NCBI GenBank assembly: GCA_016630955.3 | Contig: CM049989.1 | Span: 1,426,001 to 1,490,000 of the forward strand | Direction: 5' to 3' | DNA length: 64,000 nt | Source of the DNA: Didymella arachidicola | Lineage: Eukaryota; Ascomycota; Dothideomycetes; Pleosporales; Didymellaceae | Shown: piece by piece, positions 1 through 9,665 of the stretch | How the letters are laid out: every line of letters begins with the position of its first letter | How positions within the stretch are numbered: position 1 is the first letter of the stretch | Made by a program: the position numbers and the translations under genes | Notes under the pieces: model-generated | What the model was told of the DNA's origin: nothing | The model's input: only the letters and a program-made list of their open reading frames with translations | The model's database searches: none

Positions 1-45
1 TCTTTCTTTTGCTACACTGTGTGTCTTCACACGATGTGTATACAG

Positions 46-295
46 GGTTGCCGAGTTGAGCGAAGGCTGGAGTGGACACTTGATCAAGACTCAGAGGTAC
101 TTCATTGGGCTTGAGGGTGCTATCATCGTAGCTGCAGTTCTTGCACTGAATCTCTTTCACCCAGGACTTTGCTTTCGGGAGGCTCTTGATGCCAGAACGG
201 AGCCCAAGAAGAAGAACGACAGGACCTGGTATGGAAAGAAGAGGACGGTGGCCGGCGAGCAAAGTAGCGAGGAGAAAGCTGGATTGGAGAAGTAG
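46..295 (+). CDS. RTA1-like 7-TM protein, 3' exon only
   Basis: This is the last exon of a gene that begins before the window. An AG acceptor (tacag) ends at 45, and the frame then reads VAELSEGWSG, a long hydrophobic helix and the NLFHPG motif, followed by a charged lysine/glutamate tail and TAG at 293-295. The NxFHPG after the last helix is typical of RTA1-domain proteins, the fungal seven-helix membrane family linked to resistance to 7-aminocholesterol and to lipid translocation or stress. Only the seventh helix and the cytosolic tail are visible, so the substrate and subfamily cannot be judged. The short basic/acidic tail is normal for the family. Confidence 0.7.
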
Positions 296-797
296 GACCA
301 ACAGTTTTCTAGACCGCGTAGATTTTTAAAAGATTACATTCACGTCTTCTTGTGTATTCTGCACACATAAGGCTTGTCATATAAAAAGACATTGCTGCAG
401 CTTTTTGTCAGAGCCTCATACTCGCCGAGCATGTTTTCAGCCCTGAGCTATTTGGAGTCCGTTCAGTGATTCGAAATCAAATGCGATAACTATGATGACC
501 CTTGAATCAACCTCTCCAGATTTCACTGTGCCTCCACGTTCACTCAGTTCGAGCATCTGAGCGATATATGGTCGCCTTGAGACTCGCGGTGCGCGTGACA
601 CTCTTACTCCGGTACTCGTTCGCGCCTGCGAACGGTGGGCAACTCTCTCTCTTTCACTTGTGGAAACGCCACTCTGGAATACTTCAGTCAACTTTGCGCA
701 CCGTTCTCATTCGACACTCAATCTCCAACATCGAATTACCACACTTGCACTCCCTGCCATCAACAACACTACTAAGAGTGATCACCTGATTTCCACC
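296..797. other. intergenic spacer, 3' flank of RTA1-like gene and BTB-gene promoter
   Basis: No convincing coding sequence. It contains the 3' UTR of the RTA1-like gene and the upstream region of the BTB-like gene. A longer in-frame extension of the BTB ORF starts at 660, but its residues look like translated leader (low complexity, no conservation I recognise), so I place the start at 798. Confidence 0.6.
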
Positions 798-2219
798 ATG
801 AATCAAGCTGAAGATGTCGAGATAGTCCTCGGTCACAAGCGCCGCTATAAGTTCCACTCTGGCACTTTAGCGAGAAACTCTGCGCTATTCGCAGAGATGT
901 TGAGTGAGCGCAACGCTGCTAAATTGAACAGCCGCGCAAGGAATGCAGGCGTGAAGATTCGGTGGATGGTTGAACTTACGCGCCTTCCCGACGAACAATT
1001 CCCTGCCGGTTGCCTTGAACTTGTGGTACGCAACAGTGGGGGTTGGAGGCCTTCATCATCTTGGAAGCTTTCACACGCTGACCACTTTCAGGAAATGACA
1101 CCTACGGGTGAGCGTGCTGACAACCGCAGCGGCCTCATTGTCAACGAGAACGGTCGCATTCCCCAGGCTGACAAGGCTTACCAAAACTATGAATCTATCC
1201 TATACGCCTTCTACAATAAGCAGCTCACGGTTGACGATACCAGCATGTCCGCGGCATTGTCTGATTGCTATCAGCTTCTGCAGATCTCGGGCTACCTGGG
1301 TTGCACCGGCTTGATATCAAAGCCCATCGAAGTTGCACTCTTCAAGCACGGTCAGGATCTCTTCCGTGCTATCCAGGGCGTGCCGCATGCGTGGATCGAG
1401 ATGGCGTACCGCGTCCGCAGTGAACTCATCTTCAAAGAGTGCATCATCCACCTGGTTGGCGACTGGAAGAACCTGAAGGACCGCCCCAACATCGTCGAGC
1501 GCCTGCGTCACGTGCCCGGTGTACGTACTCTGGTCGAGAAGTACCATCGCACCCTCCTCGACAAAGCCAAGTCGCTCGAACTGAGCATACTTTCACACTA
1601 CCCGCAAGCCATGCGCCTCCCCTCTGAAGATCTGCCCATCAAGCGTGAGTCCTATGCCAAAGACATCTTGGTCTGGATGGCGCTCACCTTCTTCCGACAC
1701 TGGGTGTCGCAGCGCTTGATCACAGGCAAAGGACGAGATGCCTCAGACTGCGGCTACGACCTATTTTCCTCCCTCGGCGCAGGCGGTGATACGTACATGG
1801 ACAAGTCGGTAATCAACCAGTTCCACACGCGCTTCCCAATGACCAAGAAAGCCATGAATGTGCTGGAGAACCACCTCTTCGAGATCAAAGAGTGTATGAA
1901 AGGCGTTGTCAATGACTCCAAGGTCCTCAGAAGCCAGTGCCAGCTCGACGTGCACCGTTTCCCGGTTAAGTATCTTACCTGTACGGAATTTGTGAGGGAG
2001 GATTTTCCATGGCTTCAGGAGGAGAGGGAGGCGCGTGTGCTGCCTGTCAAGAGAGCGTATAAGCCGGGTGGCAACGAGATTGCGAGGCTCAACTTGGAGA
2101 CTGCGAGACGCTTTCAGAGAGGTCATGATACGGAGGTCCAGGATGGGTTGGAGTACGAGGACGAAGAGATGGATGCTGAGTACGAGAGTGACGTGGCGAA
2201 GCGGATGCGTTACGAGTGA
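798..2219 (+). CDS. BTB/POZ-like domain protein
   Basis: The single-exon frame encodes 473 aa. The ATG at 798 has a good fungal context (caccATGa) and opens directly into EDVEIVLGHKRRYKFHSGTL, which reads like the start of a BTB/POZ fold: a short strand followed by 'F..H...L...S..F..ML'. The middle (YQNYESILYAFYNKQL, then CYQLLQISGYLGC) continues the BTB pattern. The C-terminal half is helical and ends in a very acidic stretch (EYEDEEMDAEYESD). The layout resembles a family of large BTB-like proteins common in Pleosporales with no known function. BTB domains usually mediate dimerisation or binding to Cul3, but nothing here shows a partner. The domain is inferred from pattern only. Confidence 0.7.
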   Translation: MNQAEDVEIVLGHKRRYKFHSGTLARNSALFAEMLSERNAAKLNSRARNAGVKIRWMVELTRLPDEQFPAGCLELVVRNSGGWRPSSSWKLSHADHFQEMTPTGERADNRSGLIVNENGRIPQADKAYQNYESILYAFYNKQLTVDDTSMSAALSDCYQLLQISGYLGCTGLISKPIEVALFKHGQDLFRAIQGVPHAWIEMAYRVRSELIFKECIIHLVGDWKNLKDRPNIVERLRHVPGVRTLVEKYHRTLLDKAKSLELSILSHYPQAMRLPSEDLPIKRESYAKDILVWMALTFFRHWVSQRLITGKGRDASDCGYDLFSSLGAGGDTYMDKSVINQFHTRFPMTKKAMNVLENHLFEIKECMKGVVNDSKVLRSQCQLDVHRFPVKYLTCTEFVREDFPWLQEEREARVLPVKRAYKPGGNEIARLNLETARRFQRGHDTEVQDGLEYEDEEMDAEYESDVAKRMRYE

Positions 2220-2593
2220 AATGGTCGTCTGGGGCGTTTTTGGGCGGTGGTTTTGATTCCTTGGGCGTACTGTAGCCATCGAGCTGACCTTTCGGGCTTG
2301 AGCGGGCGATTCTTCGACGAAAGATGTCCTCCAGGCCAGGGTGGAAAAGATTACACGAGCAGCTCAACGAGGCGGGGTGGCTCCTTCACACAGTTCTCAC
2401 GGCAAATGAACATGTGCTAGTGGTGCGACTTACTTCAAAATTGGAGTTTGGACAGAATGAAATTGTTCTTTGTACAATGTACTGCATCCTCTTCGATGTC
2501 TCTCCTCCATGCGCCTGTCAAAAACTGTCCTTCGCTGGTATTGTGGCATATCCCCTCATTCGCTCCCCCCGCACTCCTCGTCTTCGAAATCGT

Positions 2594-2827
2594 CTACTCA
2601 TCATCGAACCCAGCCGGCCTCGGTCTCTCTCCCTTGGGAACCGGGTATGTGAGAGGGATCTTCGCAATGGGCTCCTCGCCAAGGTACCGCCTAATGGGTG
2701 GGACAGTAACGACGACCGCAGGACCCATGCAACCAACAATAATGCTGTAGAAGTAGGCGGGCTTGTTGATCGAGGCCCACTTGAGGTATCGCAGGGGCTC
2801 GCTGTAGAAGCGCGGGTTCGCGGACAT
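2594..2827 (-). CDS. nuo9.5: NADH:ubiquinone oxidoreductase 9.5 kDa subunit
   Basis: A 77-aa protein starting MSANPRFYSEPLRYLKWAS, with one membrane helix (YFYSIIVGCMGPAVVVTV), the PPIRRYLGE segment, and the C-terminal PLTYPVPKGERPRP...DDE. This is the pattern of the small supernumerary complex I subunit known in Neurospora as NUO9.5. It sits in the membrane part of mitochondrial complex I. The frame is open 43 codons further upstream, but that part is proline/serine/threonine-rich leader, and the conserved protein starts at the ATG at 2827. It is convergent with the BTB-like gene (375 bp between stops) and divergent from WBP1 (328 bp between starts). No intron lies inside the coding part; a leader intron is possible. 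Confidence 0.88.
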   Translation of the reverse strand: MSANPRFYSEPLRYLKWASINKPAYFYSIIVGCMGPAVVVTVPPIRRYLGEEPIAKIPLTYPVPKGERPRPAGFDDE

Positions 2828-3155
2828 GGTGGTTGCGCTGTTGGAGGAATCAGCGGTGCTGTGATTGGGCGGTGAGGCAAGTGTACTGGTGTGCGGTTCG
2901 GGCTGTGGGGAGGTCAGTACGTTGAGATTTGAAATATCGCCGAGGCGAAGGGGCACGTACAGTGTGTGCTACGGCCTCAATGGCTCTATATCTGCAAGTG
3001 ACGCTGCTGCGCGCGATGTGAGGTTGTCGATGAGCTAAGCTCTGAGTCTCGTCGGCGTTTGAGGATAGTCCGCGCCGATGTCTTGGCAGTGTAGCTGTCT
3101 ACGTATGCATCGTGTGTACGTACGCACGGAGTGTCAAGTCCAACTTCGCCAATTC
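2828..3155. promoter_or_regulatory. divergent promoter region of nuo9.5 and WBP1
   Basis: 328 bp between two head-to-head ATGs, so the two genes must share or split this space for their promoters and leaders. I see no clear TATA box. It contains alternating pyrimidine/purine CGTACG-type motifs near 3110-3125. Confidence 0.5.
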
Positions 3156-4815
3156 ATGACCATGAGGTGGCTGCTTTCTTTCTTGGTCCTGGCCATAGTT
3201 GCCACTGTGAGAGCAGTGAGTTTCACGGGCAACAGGCTCTTGGTTGTGCTAGATGAGCAGGCCGACCGCGAGAAGTACAGTGTGTTCCTCGAGGACCTTG
3301 CGGGTAAGTGCTTCCTTCCACGGTTCTAGGGGATTGGGAAGCTTCAGCCCGGGTCGAGAGACTCTGGAAATACCAGACTGTGTACAATTGACTGCTAAAC
3401 ACATTCGATTGAGAGCCCCGTCAGCTATCAATTTTGCCTCGGATTAGCTCATTTAGAGCTTCCCGACACCTCTAACGGACTTTGTAACTGAAGTGAACAT
3501 TACTGACATGCGTTCCAGGCCGCGGCTTCCAAACAACGGTCGAGTCACCCAAGAGTGACAAGGTCGCACTCTTCAAGCACGATGAGCGAACATACGACCA
3601 CGTCCTCCTGCTCCCCGCAAAGTCGAAAGGCCTCGGCCCAGCGCTGACTGCCAACCAACTTCTCGAGTTTGTTAAGAAGGACGGCAACATTCTCGTTGCG
3701 CTTTCAAGCGAGCAGACTACCCCGACCGCCATTCAATCCCTCCTTCTCGAGCTCGATATCAGCATTCCCAACAACAAGGGTGCCTTGGTGGTCGATCATT
3801 TCAACTACGACTCTACCTCTGCATCCGATAAGCACGATGTTCTCCTACTTCCATACCCCACTGCACTGAGGCCGGGCCTCAAGAATTACTTTGGAGGTGA
3901 GGGGTACATCGCCATTCCCCGCGCTGTTGGTCAGGTCCTTGGAAATGACTCGCCGATGCTCTCGCCCATCCTCCGCGCACCCAGCACAGCGTACAGCTAC
4001 GACTCGAAGGATGAGACTGATGCTGTGGAGGACCCCTTCGCCGTTGGCCAGCAGCTGAGCCTTGTCTCTGCCATGCAGGCACACAACTCTGCGCGTTTGA
4101 CAGTTCTCGGGTCTGCCGAGCTACTCCAGAACAAGTGGTTTGCTGAGAAGGCCAAGCTCGGTGATAAGGCTATCACTACCGCCAACCGCGACTTCGCCGC
4201 GAAGCTCACGAAGTGGGCCTTCAAGGAAGCTGGTGTACTCAAGGTGGGCAAGGTCGTCCACTACCAGGACGATGGTGCCAGCAAGAGGCTCAACTCTAGC
4301 GTTCCTGAGAGCAACCCTTCTATTTACCGCATTAAGAGCGATGTTGTAAGTCACTAGCCTACATCTTCACTTCGACCTTGACTAAACTTGTGCAGCACTT
4401 CCAGGTCGAGATCTCCGAATGGAAGGAGAATTACCTTGCGCCCTTCATTCCTGAGACAAACGACGACGTCCAGCTTGAGTTCAGCATGTTGTCGCCGTTC
4501 CACCGCCTCAACCTTTCTCCAATATCGCAGACTGCGAACGCCACCATCTTTGGCGTCGCCTTCAAGACCCCCGATCAGCACGGTATCTTCAATTTCCGCG
4601 TCAACTACCGCCGCCCCTTCGTCACAAACATCGATGAAAAGAGGCAAGTCACAGTCAGACACTTCGCTCACGATGAGTGGCCGAGAAGTTGGCAAATCAG
4701 CGGCGCGTGGGTCTGGATCGGCGGTATCTGGGTCACGGTTGCCGGATGGCTGGCTTTCGTCGCTGTCTGGCTGTACAGCGCACCGGCGGAGAAGAGCGTG
4801 AAGAAGACGCAGTAG
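3156..4815 (+). CDS. WBP1: Oligosaccharyltransferase 48-kDa subunit (OST48/Wbp1)
   Basis: Model: exons 3156-3303, 3519-4345 and 4396-4815, with introns of 215 and 50 nt (GTAAGT donors, tactgac and gactaac-like branch points), giving 464 aa. This is the essential beta subunit of the ER oligosaccharyltransferase, which transfers the lipid-linked glycan to Asn-X-Ser/Thr. Visible features are a signal peptide (MRWLLSFLVLAIVATVRA), the N-terminal 'NRLLVVLDE' strand, the GALVVDHFNYD segment, a lumenal beta-rich body and a single C-terminal membrane helix (about residues 430-455). The protein ends in KKTQ, a good KKXX ER-retrieval signal, so the intact C-terminus supports the third exon. Length matches fungal homologues. 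Two ATGs (3156 and 3162) could start the signal peptide. Confidence 0.92.
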
Positions 4816-4998
4816 ACAGCGTAAACGATTTGCAGATATGTTGCATGTAAGGGGAAATTTGCCCCGTATGAGAGAGATATCCCATCAGCGATGCGCGGTA
4901 TGTAGAACATGTATTACGGCCCTGTAGGCCAAAAGCTAGCATTGATTTGTAGCGTTCACAAGCCAGAAGCCACTATGTCCCTTCTAGTGTGATTCATT

Positions 4999-6095
4999 CT
5001 AGAAATATCTCTGTCCCACATGCACACCACCCGTTTCTCCCGCGTACCACGCTGCACTCGCAGGCCGTACCGGCACAGCTCGACGTGTTCTCTTCATCTT
5101 CACTTCCTTTGCCTTCTGCACTTCCAGCGACCGCAAGATACCCCCCTCCACCCGCCGCGGACTCGCGGTGCTCACGCTCCACCGTGAGTCAGACCTGCGC
5201 GCCATCCACGCCCCCTCATCAGCGAACTCAACATGCTTTGACACCATTTCTCCCGCCGAGGTGTCGCCTCTCAGTGTGCTCGGTCGATGAGTAGCCACGG
5301 GATGCTGGACGAAGGCTTGCAGAGCGCCAGGCCCCTTTTTGAAGGCCCGGTAGGGGTCGTACATTGTTGGAATAGGTGGCCGCGATGTGCGGGGCACGGG
5401 GTGCAGGGCGACGAACCCGTGACTCATGCCTAGTGCACTAACAGTGGGCTCGAAGGAACGGGTGTCCCTCTCTTTTCGCCGCTGCTTAAGGAAGATTATA
5501 AGGTGCGCGGTGGAGGTTATGAGGAGGAGCGAGAGAGCTACTGACGACGTGAGCGTGAGACCGCGGCTGAGTGGGTCGAGTTTCGCGAAGAAAGAGAGGT
5601 CAGGTGAGTTCAAGGTGTACAGAGGTGGAGTGTTGAAGGCCTTCAAATCTACGGAAAGACTGAGGGCGCAGGCGAAAGCTATCATAGAGGTGGCGGTGGG
5701 AACCGTTTCGAGGGAAAGAACGGCGGGAGCTGAGAGGTGCAGCCAGTAGTAGCGATTCGACATTATCACTGCAAGCGTTGTGGAGATGGTAAGTAGACTC
5801 GTGACGACGAGGACCCACATTCGTGGAATGCCTTGCTGTGCTGCTGTGATGAAATGCGCCCAGGACAAGTCGGTATCCCCAAGATTAGAGTGGATCATAG
5901 GATGTAGAGACTCGAAAATTCTTCGTCCGCGACTGCTATCGATGGCTTGAACGATTACCAGCGCTATGCATGTTAGCATGAATGGTGTCGAAGCAGGAGC
6001 ATGAACATACACCACATTCCGAGTACAAATATCACCACTGCCCCTACTAAGGCAAGTGATCTCAGCACAGTCAGGGTCGATTTTGGGCCGATCAT
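4999..6095 (-). CDS. Conserved fungal four-helix membrane protein, function unknown
   Basis: Model: exon 1 6095-6011 and exon 2 5963-4999, with a 47-nt intron (GTATGT donor, gctaac branch, atag acceptor), giving 349 aa. The intron joins a first hydrophobic helix (LRSLALVGAVVIFVLGMW) to the rest in frame. Three further hydrophobic stretches follow (MWVLVVTSLLTISTTLAVI, TATSMIAFACALSLSVDL, SVALSLLLITSTAHLIIFL). The C-terminal 160 residues are a soluble basic tail rich in R, S and P. The four-helix layout recalls MARVEL-like fungal membrane proteins, but I see no diagnostic motif. It is convergent with WBP1, with 183 bp between stops. Confidence 0.65.
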
Positions 6096-6853
6096 GATGG
6101 ACTACACGAAGCTGAAAGAGACGATAGTATCAAGATAGCGATGCTCATCGAGCGTTGAACAAATGTGTATACGATATGATCCCCGAGCCGATCTCCAACT
6201 ACCGCGTTGCGATCGTCTTTGTACAAAGCATTGCCGGTAAAAGCAATATCGTGGGCCGGAAGCACTGCGATCCGCTCTATCAAGCAATCTACCCAAGGGT
6301 TGAAGAAAGAGGGCTGTCGATCACAAGCCGTCACGCTGGGTATGACAGGAACAGGAGTGAAAGCTCTTGGGCTTCGAGAAGATCCAATTCGTTAGGTGAT
6401 GTGTCAGCTTCGACCATATTCGGCAGATTGCGGGACGATGTGACGCCTCCTGAGGCAGCAGTGCTGGATGGCGCATAGATGAAACGGATATTGTGGGCTG
6501 TGTCTTGGGAAAAGCAACGAACGCATATCTAACAAGAGTATCCCATGGTCAGGAGTCTGGAGAAATGTGGGAATTTCCTCACTCTATAGTACTCATCGCA
6601 CAACTATGTCTCACAGTATCGTGTACAATCTGCTTTTTAAGGAGGTAGATACCGGCAGTGGCGTGAAAGCGAGCAGGTTATGTTGCAGCGAATGCAGCTC
6701 TGTTATCTGGCAGTAATTATTTGGCTTGATATGCATGCGTACTGATGCTTGTACGTGTTACGATATTTTTGTTGATATTTTGGTGAGATGCAGTGTGATC
6801 AGTACAGAGAGGTGATGTGTTGAAGCGACTGCTGTCGGCCGGACTCCATGATT
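6096..6853. other. spacer left of the transposon
   Basis: No supported gene. Only short frames of about 60-107 codons without recognisable motifs. The fungal transposon begins at 6856 after a TA. Confidence 0.6.
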
Positions 6854-6855
6854 TA

Positions 6856-6899
6856 CCGAGTCCGTGCGCGTGACGCCCACCATCGCGTAACGCCCCGCT
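6856..6899 (+). repeat. left terminal inverted repeat of the Fot1-type element
   Basis: 44 bp, identical to the reverse complement of 8912-8955. The next base on each side (6900 g versus complement of 8911) already differs, which fixes the repeat length. Confidence 0.93.
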
Positions 6900-7007
6900 G
6901 AGATCCTATCGACTTGTTGAAAAATAAGGTTACTGAGCCACCAACAACAGCAAATATTGTATAATATTGTAGTAGAGTAGTAAATAGACCTATGTGAACT
7001 ACTTGTG

Positions 7008-8867
7008 CTACTTGTATTTACTTGGAAGCCTAACGTTGCGTCCGCGGCGAGTAGTGACTGGTGGAGGAGCTGAGGGTGCCTCAGGGGCTTCTTTCGCACC
7101 ACCAGCATCACCAGCTTGTTTCTGACGCTTATTGCTACCTGAGGTAGCTTTTAAGGCTTTACGCTTACCCTTTTGGGATAATTGGATAGCAGTAGTAGCT
7201 TGACGAGCGTCCCTTTGACGCTGCGCTTCAGCTGCCTTCTTAGCCTTCTCCTGCACCCTCACCTCCTTAGCTCTCTCACGCTCTGTACGCTTCTCCTGAG
7301 CCTCTCTTGCTCTCTGAAGCTTAATTGCTACTTGCTCTTGCTTCTGACGTAGCTTTTGAAGATGCTGCTCCTCCTGTTCTTGCTCATTGATCTTCCGACG
7401 ATAGTGTGCCTCTCTGACCTTCCGAGGAGACCAAAATACAGGTTGACTTTGGTACTCCTTCCGCTGTTGGAGACTCAGGGGCTTACTCTTCTTATTGTGC
7501 TTCTTCCTGTGTGCAAGAGACTCCTGCAGGCCTTTGTTCTGCTCAGTAAGCAGCTCAACCTGGGCAGTAAGAGAGTGAATTGCCCCTGTCAGCTCCCGCA
7601 CTGCCTCACTGTCAGGTTCCTTCACATGATCCTTAAGTACCTGCCTTATACGCCTCCAGTCTGTTGGTCTAAGAGCTCCTGATTGTTCTTCTTTGTCTGT
7701 ATAAGTGTTGTTGACTTGTTTGAGTACAGCAGAGGCGTCAGGGGGCCATATCCCTGTGGCTGCAAAGGAGTTGACGATTGTTGACTCCTGAAATGAGCTC
7801 TGCCACGCCGCCCAGAACAGGTGTAAGAAGTTTGATTTAGTGACTGGAGAGGTCCCCTGACTGCTTTGGAGGAACTGCGTAAGCTCATTTGAGTATGCTC
7901 GTGCCAGAGGTGAGAACAGGCAAACGTCCAGTGGCTGGAGCCTGTGTGTTGAGTGAGGGGGAAGGATCATCACGAGTATCTTGCGTTGGTTGGCGTACTC
8001 AATAAAGTCAGGGGTAACGTGGCTCCCGTGGCCGTCAAGTATCAAAAGACGATACTTTCTCCGTGCTGTGGCCTTAGTAGCGCGATCGAACACCTGTTCA
8101 AGCCAGGCAAGAGCTATCTCGTTGTTGCTCCAGCCTGTACTAGATGAGCTGACAAAGACTGAGTGTTCCCCTGGCTTGATATCCTCCACCCAGCCTGAGT
8201 ATATAGCTTGATTGGCTGCTGGGTATATGAGGCTTGCTGGCAGGGCTTCCCCTGAGGCACTTATGCAAGCAATAAGCGTGATCCACTCCCGTGAGCCGTC
8301 TTGGAGAGTACCTCTGACTTGCTTGCTGTCCCACAGTGGCCGGGAGAACACTCGTTTTGCACGTTCAAGTACCCCGATCATGAAGCCCTTCTCATCCATA
8401 TTGTACATGTGCTGAGGCTCAATGCTGTACTCAGCTATCTTGCTGTGTAGAAGTGTGAAGTAGGCCTCAAAAGAAGCCCCTGAGTCAGCTTGGTGGCGAT
8501 TGCGATCCTTCCCTGTTGCCCATTTGGTGACCAGTTCAGCTGTGTGACGGTGGAGGAAGCGAGTAACCCAGCTATCAGAGACGCTGCTACCAGCTACTTT
8601 AGACGCGTAATTTCGGATTTGAAGCCTGTTAGGAGGGAATCCGTCCTCAGTAAGCTTATTAATAAGCTTAATAAGCTCTTGTTCTTCAGTGTTGTTGAGT
8701 TTCCGTTGGTTAACTGCTTTGACCTCCCTAGAAGTTGAAACCCCTTTGTGCCTCCGCGCTAACGTAGACCGATCAACTCCCTTTGCTTTAGCAAACTTTG
8801 TGTATGAAAGTTGTTCTTTATGATTGCGCAAATCGAATTCTGTAGCCGCTTCTTGAATTGAGTCCAT
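7008..8867 (-). CDS. Fot1/pogo-type transposase (DDE_1, CENP-B-like HTH)
   Basis: An uninterrupted 619-aa protein. N-terminal helix-turn-helix region at about 1-120: 'YTKFAKAKGVDRSTLARRHKG', then the CENP-B/Tc5-type 'SVSDSWVTRFLHRH'. Catalytic core of the DDE_1 superfamily: D158 in YNMDEKGF, D278 in LILDGHGSH and D314 in LQPLDVCLF. D278 to D314 are separated by 35 residues (DD35D), the Fot1 spacing. After about 430 there is a long charged coiled-coil and a Lys/Arg/Ala-rich tail with probable nuclear-localisation clusters (KGKRKALK, SNKRQKQ). The C-terminal tail is longer than in the shortest Fot1 proteins. All catalytic residues and the frame are intact, so the protein should be able to cut and paste its own element. 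Confidence 0.93.
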   Translation of the reverse strand: MDSIQEAATEFDLRNHKEQLSYTKFAKAKGVDRSTLARRHKGVSTSREVKAVNQRKLNNTEEQELIKLINKLTEDGFPPNRLQIRNYASKVAGSSVSDSWVTRFLHRHTAELVTKWATGKDRNRHQADSGASFEAYFTLLHSKIAEYSIEPQHMYNMDEKGFMIGVLERAKRVFSRPLWDSKQVRGTLQDGSREWITLIACISASGEALPASLIYPAANQAIYSGWVEDIKPGEHSVFVSSSSTGWSNNEIALAWLEQVFDRATKATARRKYRLLILDGHGSHVTPDFIEYANQRKILVMILPPHSTHRLQPLDVCLFSPLARAYSNELTQFLQSSQGTSPVTKSNFLHLFWAAWQSSFQESTIVNSFAATGIWPPDASAVLKQVNNTYTDKEEQSGALRPTDWRRIRQVLKDHVKEPDSEAVRELTGAIHSLTAQVELLTEQNKGLQESLAHRKKHNKKSKPLSLQQRKEYQSQPVFWSPRKVREAHYRRKINEQEQEEQHLQKLRQKQEQVAIKLQRAREAQEKRTERERAKEVRVQEKAKKAAEAQRQRDARQATTAIQLSQKGKRKALKATSGSNKRQKQAGDAGGAKEAPEAPSAPPPVTTRRGRNVRLPSKYK

Positions 8868-8911
8868 ATTGACTGAGCTATGGGGTGTTGAAGATGGGGT
8901 GCGATTTGCTT

Positions 8912-8955
8912 AGCGGGGCGTTACGCGATGGTGGGCGTCACGCGCACGGACTCGG
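8912..8955 (-). repeat. right terminal inverted repeat of the Fot1-type element
   Basis: 44-bp inverted partner of 6856-6899, followed by TA at 8956-8957. Confidence 0.93.
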
Positions 8956-8957
8956 TA

Positions 8958-9665
8958 GTGTCTTGGCAATCTGGTGGTCTGCGTGCTTCGAGCTCTCTAC
9001 CTCTCTTTACATTCTCTGAGACGCAGCAACAAAATCCTCAGCTTTACCTCCGCCAAAACGAGGTTTATGTTTGTACTCATTGACGCGGCTCCTTCTGAGC
9101 TCTACTCATATTAGAGCCCTTTACCCTACGTCGGCCACTTGGTCACTCCCCAGCAGAGAAATTAGCAAGAGCCGTCCTGTCAGATATCCTTCGTGACCAA
9201 CTTCTGTTGGAGCATGGTTTGTCTGAATGCACACGTTGAGCTTGCGGGAAAGCCCGCTGAATTGCTCCGCACGACAAGAGGCCTTCAAAGGCTTACTGCC
9301 AGCATCTGCTCGAACTCAGAGCCATCGTCGTCTCCTCAGAGGCACGATTGAGCTGTTGAGGTCATGAATGGCGAATTTAGGTGTTCTATTAATGCAGCTA
9401 CCCGTACGTGCTATGTGATCCATGGATCCTCGACCCTCAACCACTGTTCGGGTGCCCGGTTCTTCCCCAAACCTGTGAGAGAATGCGCTAACTTCGATGA
9501 AGTCCGACAGGATGTTGCTATTTTTGTGCGTACGGAAGATGGGTCTGGACATAAGAGGACATGCAGTGCTCATTCGTCACCGCTGGTAGCTCGCCTCGTT
9601 TACTGAGTAATTGGAATTTCGGAGTCTTTGATCAATCTTGCTGCGCATCAACAGCGCTCTCCACC
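8958..9665. other. spacer between transposon and F-box-like gene
   Basis: No supported gene. Short frames only. Joining the two flanks of the transposon across one TA does not restore any longer reading frame that I can see, so the insertion does not appear to interrupt a gene. Confidence 0.55.

Larger units (their letters stand above)
6856..8955 (-). mobile_element. Complete Fot1/pogo-type (Tc1/mariner superfamily) DNA transposon
   Basis: A 2,100-bp element bounded by 44-bp terminal inverted repeats at 6856-6899 and 8912-8955 that match base for base in my reading, flanked on both sides by TA (6854-6855 and 8956-8957), the usual duplicated target of this superfamily. The ends start CCGAGTCCGTGCGCGTGACG. 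The single internal gene (7008-8867, minus) is an open DD35D transposase. Fot1 of Fusarium also has 44-bp ends and inserts at TA. Perfect ends plus an uninterrupted transposase imply a recent insertion not yet damaged by RIP mutation. Confidence 0.93.

Noticed and set aside
2324..2875. 183-codon plus-strand frame antisense to the complex I subunit gene
   Set aside because: The minus strand encodes a clearly conserved protein, and the plus frame has no recognisable features.
6100..9660. A host gene split by the transposon
   Set aside because: Joining the flanks across a single TA restores no longer frame and no domain.
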